The translations under genes were made by a program, and so were the position numbers. From JAPUEK01 sp963815355 (GTDB lineage: Bacteria; Pseudomonadota; Alphaproteobacteria; Rhodobacterales; Rhodobacteraceae): DNA of 64,000 nucleotides. This document shows positions 50,836-59,015 of the stretch, in pieces; positions within the stretch are counted from its first letter, which is position 1, and the number at the start of each line of letters is the position of its first letter. The stretch spans positions 1 through 64,000 of the forward strand of contig CAWFGJ010000013.1 of assembly GCA_963815355.1 (NCBI GenBank). The letters are read 5' to 3'. The notes below the pieces were generated by a model. The model had not been told where the DNA came from. It did no database searches and saw nothing but the letters and a program-made list of their open reading frames with translations.

Positions 50836-51543
50836 GTGAAGCGAATGATCTCCGCCTCGGCTGGATGGAGCCCCCTGCCCCAAGTGGTGGCGCGTCGTGT
50901 GCAGCAAAAGATTCTGGATGGCGAATGGAAGCAGGGCGATCAAATCCCCTCGCAGCGCATCCTGTCCGAACATTTCAACGTCAGCCGGGCCTCTTTGCGC
51001 GAAGCCTTGCTGACGCTGGAAACCCTTGGGCTGATCAGGACGGAACCCGGGCGCGGCACTTATGTGACGGCAGGCAGCCACGACTCGACGGAGGCCTTGA
51101 AATGGCGGTATTCGGATAGCTTCGCCATGGCCGATGTTTTTGAGACCCGGCTGATGCTGGAGGGTCAGATTGCCGAGAATGCCGCGCGGGCGATCACGCC
51201 GGCGACGCTTACCCAGTTGGTCGAAGCCACGGACGAGATGGAACGCTGCTGGGCCGCAGGCGACTTGTTGGCCAACGTTGAGGCGGATGTGAAGTTTCAC
51301 CGCGCCATTGCGGAAAGCTGCAGCAACAAGATGCTGCAAATGGTCTATGAAACGGTGCAGGGTTTGCTGTCGGAAACCCAGCGCCAACCCATCCCCCATA
51401 CCAACCCAAGCCGCATGCGCGACTCTATCGCCGAGCATCGCCAGATCATCACGGCTGTTGCCGCGCAGGATTCAGAGGCGGCGCGGCAGGCAATGCAGCG
51501 CCACGTCTGCAACACCGCAGCCTGTGCAGGGATCGCGCTGTAG
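50836..51543 (+). CDS. GntR-family regulator, FadR subfamily
   Basis: A 235-residue GntR protein. The winged helix is PQVVARRVQQKILDGEWKQG, QIPSQRILSEHFNVSRASLR and GLIRTEPGRGTYV. The C-terminal FCD domain has the metal-binding pattern: D in FAMADVFETRLMLEGQ, H in DVKFHRAIAE and H residues in SIAEHRQIITAV and MQRHV. GTG 50836 follows AAGGA at eight bases; ATG 50845 is also possible. It should repress the divergent transporter-hydantoinase operon until an acid ligand binds. Confidence 0.9.
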   Translation: MKRMISASAGWSPLPQVVARRVQQKILDGEWKQGDQIPSQRILSEHFNVSRASLREALLTLETLGLIRTEPGRGTYVTAGSHDSTEALKWRYSDSFAMADVFETRLMLEGQIAENAARAITPATLTQLVEATDEMERCWAAGDLLANVEADVKFHRAIAESCSNKMLQMVYETVQGLLSETQRQPIPHTNPSRMRDSIAEHRQIITAVAAQDSEAARQAMQRHVCNTAACAGIAL

Positions 51544-51873
51544 CGACGGGCAAAGAATTATCCGAAGGGGTTGGCTTGAACCCGGCAAGGTGCGGGCCTT
51601 GTGCTGGGGACCGCTTGGCGCCGTTATCCTGGGGCAAGGCTTGCCTCTGGTCGGGCCGAAACCGAATAGGGCTCGCCTGCTATGGCGCCATGAGTCACAG
51701 GACGCGGTGGGTATTTTGGCGGGACCGGGGCAACGGCGGTTTTGGGTTGGCGGGGCGGTGGTTTGGCTGGCACCGACAAACAGCGCCGTGCCGCCGGGCC
51801 AGAGCGCTGCCAGTGCCTGACGCCCTAGGGGGAAAGGTCCCCCACGGCGTCCAAGGGCAGACGGGCTTACCGG
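51544..51873. other. Convergent intergenic region, nothing recognised
   Basis: About 330 GC-rich bases between the convergent GntR and LuxR genes. No gene-like frame with a start signal, no repeat and no strong stem was found. Confidence 0.4.
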
Positions 51874-52449
51874 TCACCTGCCCGTGCCGCTGGAGACAGG
51901 CTCGGCCGCATCTGCATCGGTGGGTGCGGCACTGGGTTCGGGTGGTGGCGCGCGCTCGATCAGCAGTTCGACAAACTGGCTGATAAGTTGCGCCCGGCTT
52001 GACACGCCCGCCTTGCGGAAGACCGCGTTCATCTGCGACTTGATCGTTGCCTCGCTGGTTCCCCGAAGTCGGGCGATTTCGGCGTTGGACATCCCGCGCA
52101 CCGCGAAAAGGGCGACATCGCGCTCTGATGGCGACAGCCCCCAATCGGAAAAGCTGACCTCCATCATCGCAAAGAATTCACCCGATGCCGCCTGAACTTG
52201 CCGTTCGGCCCGCCGCATGCGAACCACAGCCACGCGCAGCAAGAGCAGCCCCGCAACCGTGCCAAGAAGAAGCCCGATGCTTGCCGACGCCTGAAGTATC
52301 TCCCGGACTTCCCAAGTCACCGCCCAGTTCCGCAGGCCGAAAACCTCGGTCACGAATTCACTGATGAAGAATCCGGCACAGAGGAACTGCACGAGAAGAA
52401 GCACCATCGCGGCGATCAAGCCCGAAGAAAAGCGCTGTGGTCTGGCCAT
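51874..52449 (-). CDS. Membrane-anchored LuxR-type regulator
   Basis: A 191-residue protein with two N-terminal membrane helices (about residues 10-30 and 55-75) and a C-terminal LuxR/FixJ DNA-binding domain: LSPSERDVALFAVRGMSNAE, then IARLRGTSEATIKSQMNAVF RKAGVSSRAQL. No receiver or autoinducer domain is present. A regulator held at the inner membrane could sense envelope state directly. ATG 52449 is chosen since the earlier start only adds a charged tail. It follows the secreted PepSY/glycine-rich gene on the same strand with a strong hairpin between. Confidence 0.85.
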   Translation of the reverse strand: MARPQRFSSGLIAAMVLLLVQFLCAGFFISEFVTEVFGLRNWAVTWEVREILQASASIGLLLGTVAGLLLLRVAVVRMRRAERQVQAASGEFFAMMEVSFSDWGLSPSERDVALFAVRGMSNAEIARLRGTSEATIKSQMNAVFRKAGVSSRAQLISQFVELLIERAPPPEPSAAPTDADAAEPVSSGTGR

Positions 52450-52481
52450 GTCTAAACGTGCCCTTGTGTTGCGTCTTGTTT

Positions 52482-52510
52482 GGGCAGGGGCCGCCACGCA
52501 GCCCCTGCCC
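52482..52510 (-). terminator. Strong 10-bp hairpin between the secreted-protein and LuxR genes
   Basis: GGGCAGGGGC (52482-52491) and GCCCCTGCCC (52501-52510) are perfect reverse complements around a nine-base loop. It lies 15 bases after the stop of the secreted protein and before the LuxR start. There is no U tract, so partial termination or mRNA stabilisation is likely. Confidence 0.6.
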
Positions 52511-52524
52511 CATTACTGGCACTC

Positions 52525-53013
52525 TTAGTTGCCGAGGCTAACACCGCCGCCGCCGGAAAGGCCAACGTTTCCGCCGCCGCCATTGCCGCCTGCCGTCCCG
52601 TTGGCGCCGACGCTGAGGGTCGTCGACAGGCCCAGCACGCCCCCGGTACCGCTTTGGCCCGCTGTTGCTTCTTCCGGGGCCCCTGCAGTGCCGGCGTCGC
52701 CCGTTGCGAAGACCTGCAGGATCACGTCGGACATGATCTCACCGGTCGTGCGGCTGACCACGACTTCACGCAGGTTGGCTTGCGATTGCGCGGTGATCTT
52801 GATCCGGCCAAGCCATGTCGTCTCGACCTGGTTGATGCTGTAGCCTTCGTTTTCCAACGAGGCGAGCACATCAAGGTATGACCGGTTTTGCGCGATCTCA
52901 ATCCCGGCGGACGCATTGGCCGAGGCCGTGGAGCCTGCCTGCAAAGCCTCGGCATGGGCTGCGGTCATGGAAAGGGAGGTAGCGAGAGTAAGGGCAATCA
53001 TGGTGATTTTCAT
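52525..53013 (-). CDS. Secreted protein with PepSY-like domain and glycine-rich tail
   Basis: A 162-residue protein. A signal peptide (MKITMIALTLATSLSMTAAH, cleavage near AHA-EA) is followed by a short Ala/Ser linker, then a PepSY-like fold (SYLDVLASLENEGYSINQVE, TTWLGRIKITAQSQANLREV, VVSRTTGEIMSDVI). The last ~60 residues are low-complexity Gly/Ser/Ala with GGNGGGGNVGLSGGGG repeats. ATG 53013 has AGGAG upstream. The tail could be a surface or matrix segment. It is followed by the membrane LuxR regulator, and the divergent gene encodes a secreted polysaccharide-lyase-fold protein. Confidence 0.7.
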   Translation of the reverse strand: MKITMIALTLATSLSMTAAHAEALQAGSTASANASAGIEIAQNRSYLDVLASLENEGYSINQVETTWLGRIKITAQSQANLREVVVSRTTGEIMSDVILQVFATGDAGTAGAPEEATAGQSGTGGVLGLSTTLSVGANGTAGGNGGGGNVGLSGGGGVSLGN

Positions 53014-53402
53014 GTTCAAACTCCTGAGTTGCTCGGTCCACAGTGAACCGCCGATGACCGAACTTGCCCCGACCCCGGCCGTGCCGTCGATGAGACTGAG
53101 TGTCGAAAACCCGCCTGTCAAACCGCAGATTGAGCCGTTTCAAACCAAAGGTTGATGCGAAATACGCGAAAGGATGGCCCGGCGCGTGCGATCTTACCCT
53201 TGCGGGCCATTCCATGGAATCAGGCGGCAACGGATTCGGTTTTGCCACAGCGCCAACGCCCCCGCCGGGTGTGGATGCCCTGTGCCCCCCACGTTCTATC
53301 GGGCGCATTATTCGTTCTGGCTATTGCGAAAACAGCTATAAAACCCGGCTTCGATTGCTAGAGTGCAGCACTGCGGCGCTCAATCAGACAACTGGGGGAA
53401 AT

Positions 53403-54245
53403 ATGATCTTGCGGATCAGCGCGTGCCTCATTGCGGTTTTCGTGCTCGCCTCTGGCGCGCAGGCGCAACGGTTGGCCACGGAAAAGACCTTGGTGGCGAC
53501 GAATTACGGCGTCACGATTGTGGCTGACCCCGTTCGCGCGGGCAAGAAAGCGCAAAGGTTCGAAGTGCGACCAGCCGACTGCGCGGGGCAAGACTGCCAA
53601 ACCGACCGGGAACGCGCGATGGTGCGGCTGAAGAAATCCTGGCGGTACGGCAGCCCGCAGTGGATCGGTTTCAGTCTTTTTGTGCCGTCCGATTTCCAGA
53701 CCAGCGGAAAGGTGGATACCTCGGTCGCGATCCTGCACCAGCGCGGCGGGCCGACCAACACCCAAGAAGGGCGCGTCCAGGACCCCCCCGTGATGCAGAT
53801 GCAGCTTCGCGGCGACCGCTTCTACGCCGCAATCCACTTTCTGACTGGCAATCCGACCGAGGTCCGCGACGAGACCCGCGACCTGCCGCTTGCCACCGTC
53901 AGCAGCCTTCGGGGGCATTGGACCGATGTTTTGGTGCATTTCGATACTTCGGGGACCGGACAGCGGCTTGAGATCTATCTGAACGGTCAACGCCGCGCCG
54001 CAATTCCTGACTTTATGGCGCTTGGGGTCGAAGCCGCCGGGGTGCCCGTTTACCAGCGCGAAGCGACGATCGCGAATTTCATCGCGCATCGGCCACAGGA
54101 CTACAACTTTCAGTATGGCATCTACCGTGCTTTCGTCAGTCGCCATGGCAAACCGATGCCGACTCAGGTCGTTCTGTTTGATGAGGTCCGCATGGGTCGC
54201 CGGATTGAGGACGTCTTGGTCAACAAGGACAAACCGGTCGATTGA
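53403..54245 (+). CDS. Secreted heparin-lyase-I-fold (polysaccharide lyase-like) protein
   Basis: A 280-residue protein with a signal peptide (ISACLIAVFVLASGAQAQRL). The mature jelly-roll has RFEVRPADCAGQDCQTDRER, KKSWRYGSPQWIGFSLFVPS, then VAILHQRGGPTNTQEGRVQD PP and GHWTDVLVHFDTSGTGQRLE IYLNGQ. This is the layout of the heparin lyase I superfamily (PL7/13/14/20-related), which includes glucuronan and alginate lyases. Catalytic residues were not assigned. ATG 53403 follows GGGGGAA. Divergent from the PepSY-like gene; together they point to exopolysaccharide or matrix turnover. Confidence 0.7.
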   Translation: MILRISACLIAVFVLASGAQAQRLATEKTLVATNYGVTIVADPVRAGKKAQRFEVRPADCAGQDCQTDRERAMVRLKKSWRYGSPQWIGFSLFVPSDFQTSGKVDTSVAILHQRGGPTNTQEGRVQDPPVMQMQLRGDRFYAAIHFLTGNPTEVRDETRDLPLATVSSLRGHWTDVLVHFDTSGTGQRLEIYLNGQRRAAIPDFMALGVEAAGVPVYQREATIANFIAHRPQDYNFQYGIYRAFVSRHGKPMPTQVVLFDEVRMGRRIEDVLVNKDKPVD

Positions 54246-54642
54246 GGCCGGTGCCATTTTTGAGGTCCTGACTTTCGGGCTGGGGATGTGGGCGGACTGG
54301 GACGCGGGGATCATACGGCCCAAAGACGCCGATAACACTCGGGCGCTTTTGCGACGGAGGGTCCAAATATTGGTTAACCGCCGCCTTCTGCATGCATGAG
54401 GGCGTTGAGCGTGTCGGATGGGCGGCGTCTTGGGCCAGCCCCCCCAACCGCGCAAGCAATCGCGGTGTTCGCAGATATTACCGCGGCAGGGCCTATGCTG
54501 GCTGCGCGTGCCGCCGGCATCGGCCCGGCGCAACCCCACGCCATCGGGCATAAAGGCCGCCCGAAGAAGACGCCCGCCGCGATGCTCTTTTTGGCATAGG
54601 GCATCGCGGTCTTGTTGGAAGATCACCTGACCGGAGGTTTGA
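54246..54642. other. Convergent intergenic region, no gene assigned
   Basis: About 400 bases after the lyase-like gene. A plus-strand stretch near 54495-54600 reads AARAAGIGPAQPHAIGHKGR, which looks vaguely protein-like, but no start or family could be given. The 54631-54648 area has short CACCTGA/TCAGGTG arms. Confidence 0.35.
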
Positions 54643-55041
54643 TCAGGTGCGCGGCAGAGGCGCGCCCTGCAATCGGCGCAGATAGAGAGCGATGCCGATC
54701 CAGACACCCGCGCGCAAGACCATCGCGCCGACGGTGCGCATCTCATAGGCCCCACCCCGGAAGATGTGCCAACCAAACAGCGCGAATACGGCGGTGATGG
54801 CGATGGCCAGCCCTGCTGCCAGCATGCCACCCCAGTCTTTGCGCAAAGCGATGCCAATGCCCGCAGCGACATAGGCAAAGCCGGACAGAAAGTTGAACCA
54901 CAACACGAAGGACACGGCGTTGCCCGCCGCCGCCTGCGCCTCTGCCCCGCCAAACAGGACCTTCCCACCCGACAGGATCGTCAGCCCCCCGAAGGCCAGA
55001 GCGATTCCGGCAGCGATCCAAACGCCAATTGGTTTGTTCAT
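54643..55041 (-). CDS. Small four-helix membrane protein (DoxX-like)
   Basis: A 132-residue integral membrane protein with four predicted helices (GVWIAAGIALAFGGLTILSG; NAVSFVLWFNFLSGFAYVAA GIGIAL; GGMLAAGLAIAITAVFALFG; VGAMVLRAGVWIGIALYL). The length and helix pattern resemble DoxX-like or DUF4345-like proteins, but no firm family is claimed. The RT-V-G-A-M-V-L-R segment is a possible signature. It follows the TetR gene on the same strand (120 bases) and may be its target. Confidence 0.55.
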   Translation of the reverse strand: MNKPIGVWIAAGIALAFGGLTILSGGKVLFGGAEAQAAAGNAVSFVLWFNFLSGFAYVAAGIGIALRKDWGGMLAAGLAIAITAVFALFGWHIFRGGAYEMRTVGAMVLRAGVWIGIALYLRRLQGAPLPRT

Positions 55042-55161
55042 AACGGATCTCCTTTGTCATTTTCAGGCCGACCGTCCGGCAAGTGAAACACGTGGTCGGG
55101 TATCACGTCGTCATGGGTTGCAGCGGCTGTCTGGCCAGCCGAACGGCAGGGGTGCGTTTTG

Positions 55162-55788
55162 TCAGACGGGGCATGGGGCCTCCGTTACCGGCGGCCCGGC
55201 ACAGAACAGGTTGATCTGGCAAGCCAGCAAACGTCCGCCTTCGTCTTCAAGCGAAAAGGCGCGCTGGCCTAGCGACCAGCGGATCGCCAGCCCTTGCACA
55301 AGCGAGATCAGCAAGATCGCAACATCCTTTGGCGCAATATCCGCCCGAAAAGCGCCCTGCGCGCGGCCTTCGGTCACGGCATCAACCAGCAAGCCCTGAA
55401 AGCGCGTCATCAGCGCGATGAATTCGGCGCGCAAGGCCGCGTTCTCGGCATGAAGTTCACGTGAATGCAGGATCGCCGGAATGGCCGGGTTGGCGACGAT
55501 CTGGCGCAGTTGGACCATGATCAATGCCTTGACGCGCTCTTGCGGCGGCATGTTGGCCGACAAGACCTCTGCCCATGCCGCGGACATTTGCAGGGCGATG
55601 CGCGCGGCGACAGCCAGCCAAAGATCCTGCTTGGTGGGAAAGTGGCGAAAAATTCCGGGCTGCGTCAGGCCAACCGCTTTTGCCACGGAGTCCGTCGTCA
55701 ACCGGTCCGGGCCAAGCTCATCCGCGAGCCGAACCATTGCGGTGACGATTTCGGCCTTGCGATCGTCGGCTGATTTGCGCGCGGCCAT
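55162..55788 (-). CDS. TetR-family regulator (YfiR/AcrR-like)
   Basis: A 208-residue TetR protein: RKAEIVTAMVRLADELGPDR then DSVAKAVGLTQPGIFRHFPT KQDLW is the DNA-binding part; LHAENAALRAEFIALMTRFQ GLL belongs to the C-terminal domain of many Proteobacterial YfiR-like repressors. A strong palindrome lies 12 bases before its start. The downstream four-helix protein is the closest likely target; the bd oxidase genes upstream read the same way and end 150 bases before it. Confidence 0.85.
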   Translation of the reverse strand: MAARKSADDRKAEIVTAMVRLADELGPDRLTTDSVAKAVGLTQPGIFRHFPTKQDLWLAVAARIALQMSAAWAEVLSANMPPQERVKALIMVQLRQIVANPAIPAILHSRELHAENAALRAEFIALMTRFQGLLVDAVTEGRAQGAFRADIAPKDVAILLISLVQGLAIRWSLGQRAFSLEDEGGRLLACQINLFCAGPPVTEAPCPV

Positions 55789-55799
55789 GTGACGCCCCC

Positions 55800-55825
55800 A
55801 TAGTTAGTTATTGATCACTAACTAT
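55800..55825. promoter_or_regulatory. TetR operator, 9-bp perfect arms
   Basis: ATAGTTAGT (55800-55808) and ACTAACTAT (55817-55825) enclose an eight-base spacer TATTGATC. It lies just upstream of the TetR gene. The spacer is the same length as that of the 18-kb TetR operator. Confidence 0.7.
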
Positions 55826-55941
55826 AGATAGGCACTCAACGGTCACCTGTCAACGGCGGCGAATGGAAGGCGATTTGGCCAGCAGGGCTTGTCACATCAG
55901 CGTTCGCACGGGTGCAGGCGGCAGGGCCCCTGCACCGCGCA

Positions 55942-56034
55942 TCAGATCAGCACCGACCGGATCAGGAAGGCGATTGCCCCGATCACCGAAAGTCCGGCGA
56001 GGTAGAGCGCTGCGAACCAAAGCCAGCGGCGCAT
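55942..56034 (-). CDS. DUF2474 small subunit of CIO-type bd oxidase
   Basis: A 30-residue one-helix peptide, MRRWLWFAALYLAGLSVIGA then IAFLIRSVLI. Its ATG overlaps the cioB stop (TGATG). DUF2474 peptides follow cioAB in many Proteobacteria and take the place of CydX as the small oxidase subunit. The peptide is intact although the two large subunit genes before it are not, so it would depend on their translation. Confidence 0.8.
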   Translation of the reverse strand: MRRWLWFAALYLAGLSVIGAIAFLIRSVLI

Positions 56035-57043
56035 CAGTGGTATCCGTCGCCGGGGCGGACCTTGCCGCGAAACACCCAATAGGAATAGCCGGTATAGGCC
56101 AGGATCATCGGGATCAGGACAACCGCACCGACCAACAGGAACCGCAGCGAGGCGTCGGGGGCTGCGGCCTGCGCGATGGTCAAAGCGGGCGGGACCAGAT
56201 TGGGATAGAAGCTGACCCCTATCCCGGCATAAGACAGCACGAAAATCGACACCGTCGCCAGAAACGGGCGCAGATGATCTTGGTCGCGCAGGCCCTTCCA
56301 CAAGTGCCAGACCGCGACGCCAAGCAGGATCGGGACAGCCGCGCTCCACAAACCGGATGGCCAGCCGAACCAGCGCGTCAAGGTATTCGGGCCGCAGGAA
56401 CGGGGTGGCCAGGCTGACAGCGCCGATCAGCGCGATCAAGGCCGACGCCAAGGGGCCGCGCAAAGCGCTGCGCGCGCGCCAGCGTCTCGCCCTTCGGTTT
56501 TAAGGATCAGCCATGTCGCGCCCAGCATCGCGTAGCCCACCACCAGTGCCAACGGCGGTTAGCACCGAAAACGGCGTCAGCCAGTCCCAGTTGCCGCCGC
56601 CATAGGCGCGACCGTTCACCGCAATGCCCTGCACCAGCGCGCCAAGGGCCATGCCTTGCGCGATCGTGGCCACCAGCGATCCCGCCCAGAAACCGAATTC
56701 CCAGAACCCCTGCATCCGCTTGGTGCGGTGGACGAACTCAAAGGCCACGCCGCGAAAGATCAGGCCCAGCAGCATGGCGATGATCAGCGGATAAAGTGCA
56801 GGCATCACAATGGCATAGGCCAGCGGGAACACGGCAAACAGCCCGCCGCCGCCCAGCACGAGCCAGGTCTCATTGCCGTCCCAGACCGGGGCGATGGTGT
56901 TCATCGCCAGATGGCGCTCTTCGCGGTCCTTTCAGGAACGGGAACAGGATGCCGATGCCCAGATCGAACCCGTCGAGCAGCACATAGGCCAGCACGGCAA
57001 AGGCGATCAGCCCGGCCCAGATGAAGGGAAGGTCAAGGATCAT
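56034..57043 (-). pseudogene. cioB: Cyanide-insensitive bd oxidase subunit II (cioB), multiple frameshifts
   Basis: Pieces in several frames build a normal CydB/CioB: MILDLPFIWAGLIAFAVLAY VLLDGFDLGIGILFPFL; MNTIAPVWDGNETWLVLGGG; GFWEFGFWAGSLVATIAQGM; ALVVGYAMLGATWLILKTEG; SALIALIGAVSLATPFLRPE; RWFGWPSGLWSAAVPILLGV; and GYSYWVFRGKVRPGDGYH at the end. Breaks lie near 56930 (one extra G), 56562, 56498 (GGG), 56472 (a GC-repeat) and 56385. The ATG overlaps the cioA stop (ATGA). CydB/CioB supports the haem subunit at the inner membrane. As written the product is not functional, but the amino acid sequence between breaks is well kept. Confidence 0.85.
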
Positions 57044-58471
57044 GACTGTTCTCCGGCAGTTGATTGCGGCGCGGTTCGGATGGCGGCGACCGGGGTTATT
57101 CCCGCTGCCCGTGTCGGCCCGATCTGGTCGATGTCAATTCTGTCCTTCGGCCGTTTGCCCATCAAGCGCAGGACGTAAAAGGTGCCCGATCCGAAGACGA
57201 AGAAATAGACCACGATAAAGGCGATCAGCGAGGCGCCGACCGCTTCGGCTTGCAGGGGGGCGCACTTTCGCTTGTGCGCAGCAGGCCGTAGACGGTGAAG
57301 GGCTGACGGCCGACCTCGGTGGTGATCCAGCCGCAAAGCACGGCGAGAAAGCCCGACGGCCCCATCACCACGGCGGCGCGGTGCAGCCATTTGGCCTCGT
57401 AGAAGCCGGCCCTTCCAGCGCGCCCAGGCCGACCACAGGCCAATGCCCAGCATCGCAAAGCCGATCGCCACCATGATGCGGAAGGTCCAGAAGATCAGCG
57501 CCGATTTTGGGCGCTCGTCTTCGGGGAAATGCATCCAAGCCCCAGCATCGGCGTGTCAAGGCTATGCGTCAGGATCAGCGAGCCCAGATAGCGGGATTTC
57601 GACCTTGTAGCGTGTCTCGCCGGCGGTCGTCGTCCGGCAGGCCAAACAGGATCAGCGGCGCGCCACCCTGCGGGAAATCTCTTCGAAATGCCCCTCCATC
57701 GCGGCGATCTTGGCGGGCTGGTGTTCCAAGCGTGTTCACGCCATGCGCGTCGCCCGCGATGATCTGGATCGGCGTCACGATCAGCGCCATCCACATGGCC
57801 ATCGAGAACATGATGGCCGCGCCCCGGCTGTCACGGCTGCGCAGCAGATGCCACGCACCGACACCGCCCACGACAAAGGCGGTGGTCAGATAGGCCGCCA
57901 GCACCATGTGCACCAGCCGGTAGGGGAAGGACGGGTTGAAGATGATCGCCCACCAGTCCTCGGGCACGAACTGGCCGACCTCGTTGATCGAATAGCCTTG
58001 CGGGGTTTGCATCCAGCTGTTGACGCTCAGAATCCAGAACGCCGAAAACAACGTGCCGATGGCCACGATGGCCGTCGCCGCCATGTGCAGCCGGTCACCG
58101 ACCCGCGCGCGGCCAAAGAGCATGATCCCGAGAAAGCCAGCCTCTAGAAAGAACGCCGACAGCACCTCATAGCCCATCAATGGTCCGATGATGGGGCCGG
58201 CCTTGTCCGAGAACACCGACCAGTTGGTGCCGAACTGATACGACATCACAATGCCGGACACGACGCCCATCCCGAACACGACCGCAAAGATGGTCTTCCA
58301 ATAATCGAAAAGCCGCAGATAGGCCTCATCCCGGCGCCAAAGCCAAAGGCCGTTCAGGACGGCTAGAAAGCTGGCCAAGCCGATGGAAAACGCCGGAAAG
58401 ATGATGTGCGCCGAAATGGTAAAGGCGAACTGGAACCGGGCCAGATCAAGTGCGGATAGGTCGCTGAGCAT
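57040..58471 (-). pseudogene. cioA: Cyanide-insensitive bd oxidase subunit I (cioA), multiple frameshifts
   Basis: The first 245 residues are intact and typical (LDLARFQFAFTISAHIIFPA with the haem b595 His; GVVSGIVMSYQFGTNWSVFS; MALIVTPIQIIAGDAHGVNT). The rest is found in alternating frames: SLILTHSLDTPMLGL; FPEDERPKSALIFWTFRIMV; GPSGFLAVLCGWITTEVGRQ PFTVYGLLRT; SLIAFIVVYFFVFGSGTFYV LRLMGKRP. GRQPFTVYGLLRT and the short Q-loop mark the cyanide-insensitive type. Breaks are near 57731, 57672, 57630, 57598, 57530, 57415 and 57258 (a C6 run). Those that could be read are mostly one extra base in a G or C run. It would be a quinol oxidase for low oxygen, but cannot work as written. Confidence 0.85.
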
Positions 58472-58541
58472 GACGATCCTCGGAACGGGATAAGAGCCGC
58501 CTCTTGCGCAACCCGTGGCGCAGAGCGGCCTTGATTTCGAT

Positions 58542-58700
58542 TTAGCGCCGCGTTTTGGCGCGCAGATACGGTCGCATTTCGGTCAAGCCCTGCGGGGCCA
58601 ACGGCCGGGCCTTAGCATCCTTGATCGCGGCCGGGATGAGACCGTTGCCACCTGGGACCCGGCCCGCAGGGGTGGCGATATCGCCAAGATGGAAACCCAT
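58542..58700 (-). CDS. Possible 52-residue peptide upstream of cioA
   Basis: From ATG 58700, seven bases after AAAGGAC, the frame reads MGFHLGDIATPAGRVPGGNG LIPAAIKDAKARPLAPQGLT, and ends at TAA 58542. It has no signal, helix or known family. It precedes cioA by 70 bases on the same strand and could be a leader peptide or a chance frame. The start signal is the only positive support. Confidence 0.3.
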   Translation of the reverse strand: MGFHLGDIATPAGRVPGGNGLIPAAIKDAKARPLAPQGLTEMRPYLRAKTRR

Positions 58701-59015
58701 GGCAAACGTCCTTTGTCGGTTGGGGTGCTTGATCCTGATGCAGTACCTTGCCCGCAGAAGGTGGGCTCCACCTTGCCTCAAAGCAACATTTCAACACTAT
58801 CTTTATTGTCGCACCCGCAAGAGTCCCGACATGATATTGACCAGCTACACCAACCATGCGCCGCGCAGGTTGCCGCTTGCCGCGCTGCGCGGTGAGGCGC
58901 TTTCAAGGGTCGACGAAGTGGTAAGAGTGCGGGGTCAGGGTTGCGGCTTGGCCGCGCCGCGCTAGCCGCTGCCAAATCTGCGGTTGCCACAGCAAGGGAG
59001 GCTATCGGTGTGGCG
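58701..59015. other. Intergenic region upstream of cioA, nothing firm
   Basis: About 315 bases between the dehydrogenase gene (ending 59016) and the cio region. Some AT-richer DNA near 58785-58810 may hold the cio promoter. No clear FNR-type TTGAT-N4-ATCAA site was seen. Confidence 0.35.

Noticed and set aside
58520..58560. Possible FNR box (TTGAT-like half site) upstream of cioA
   Set aside because: Only one half matches; the second half ATCAA is not present at the right spacing.
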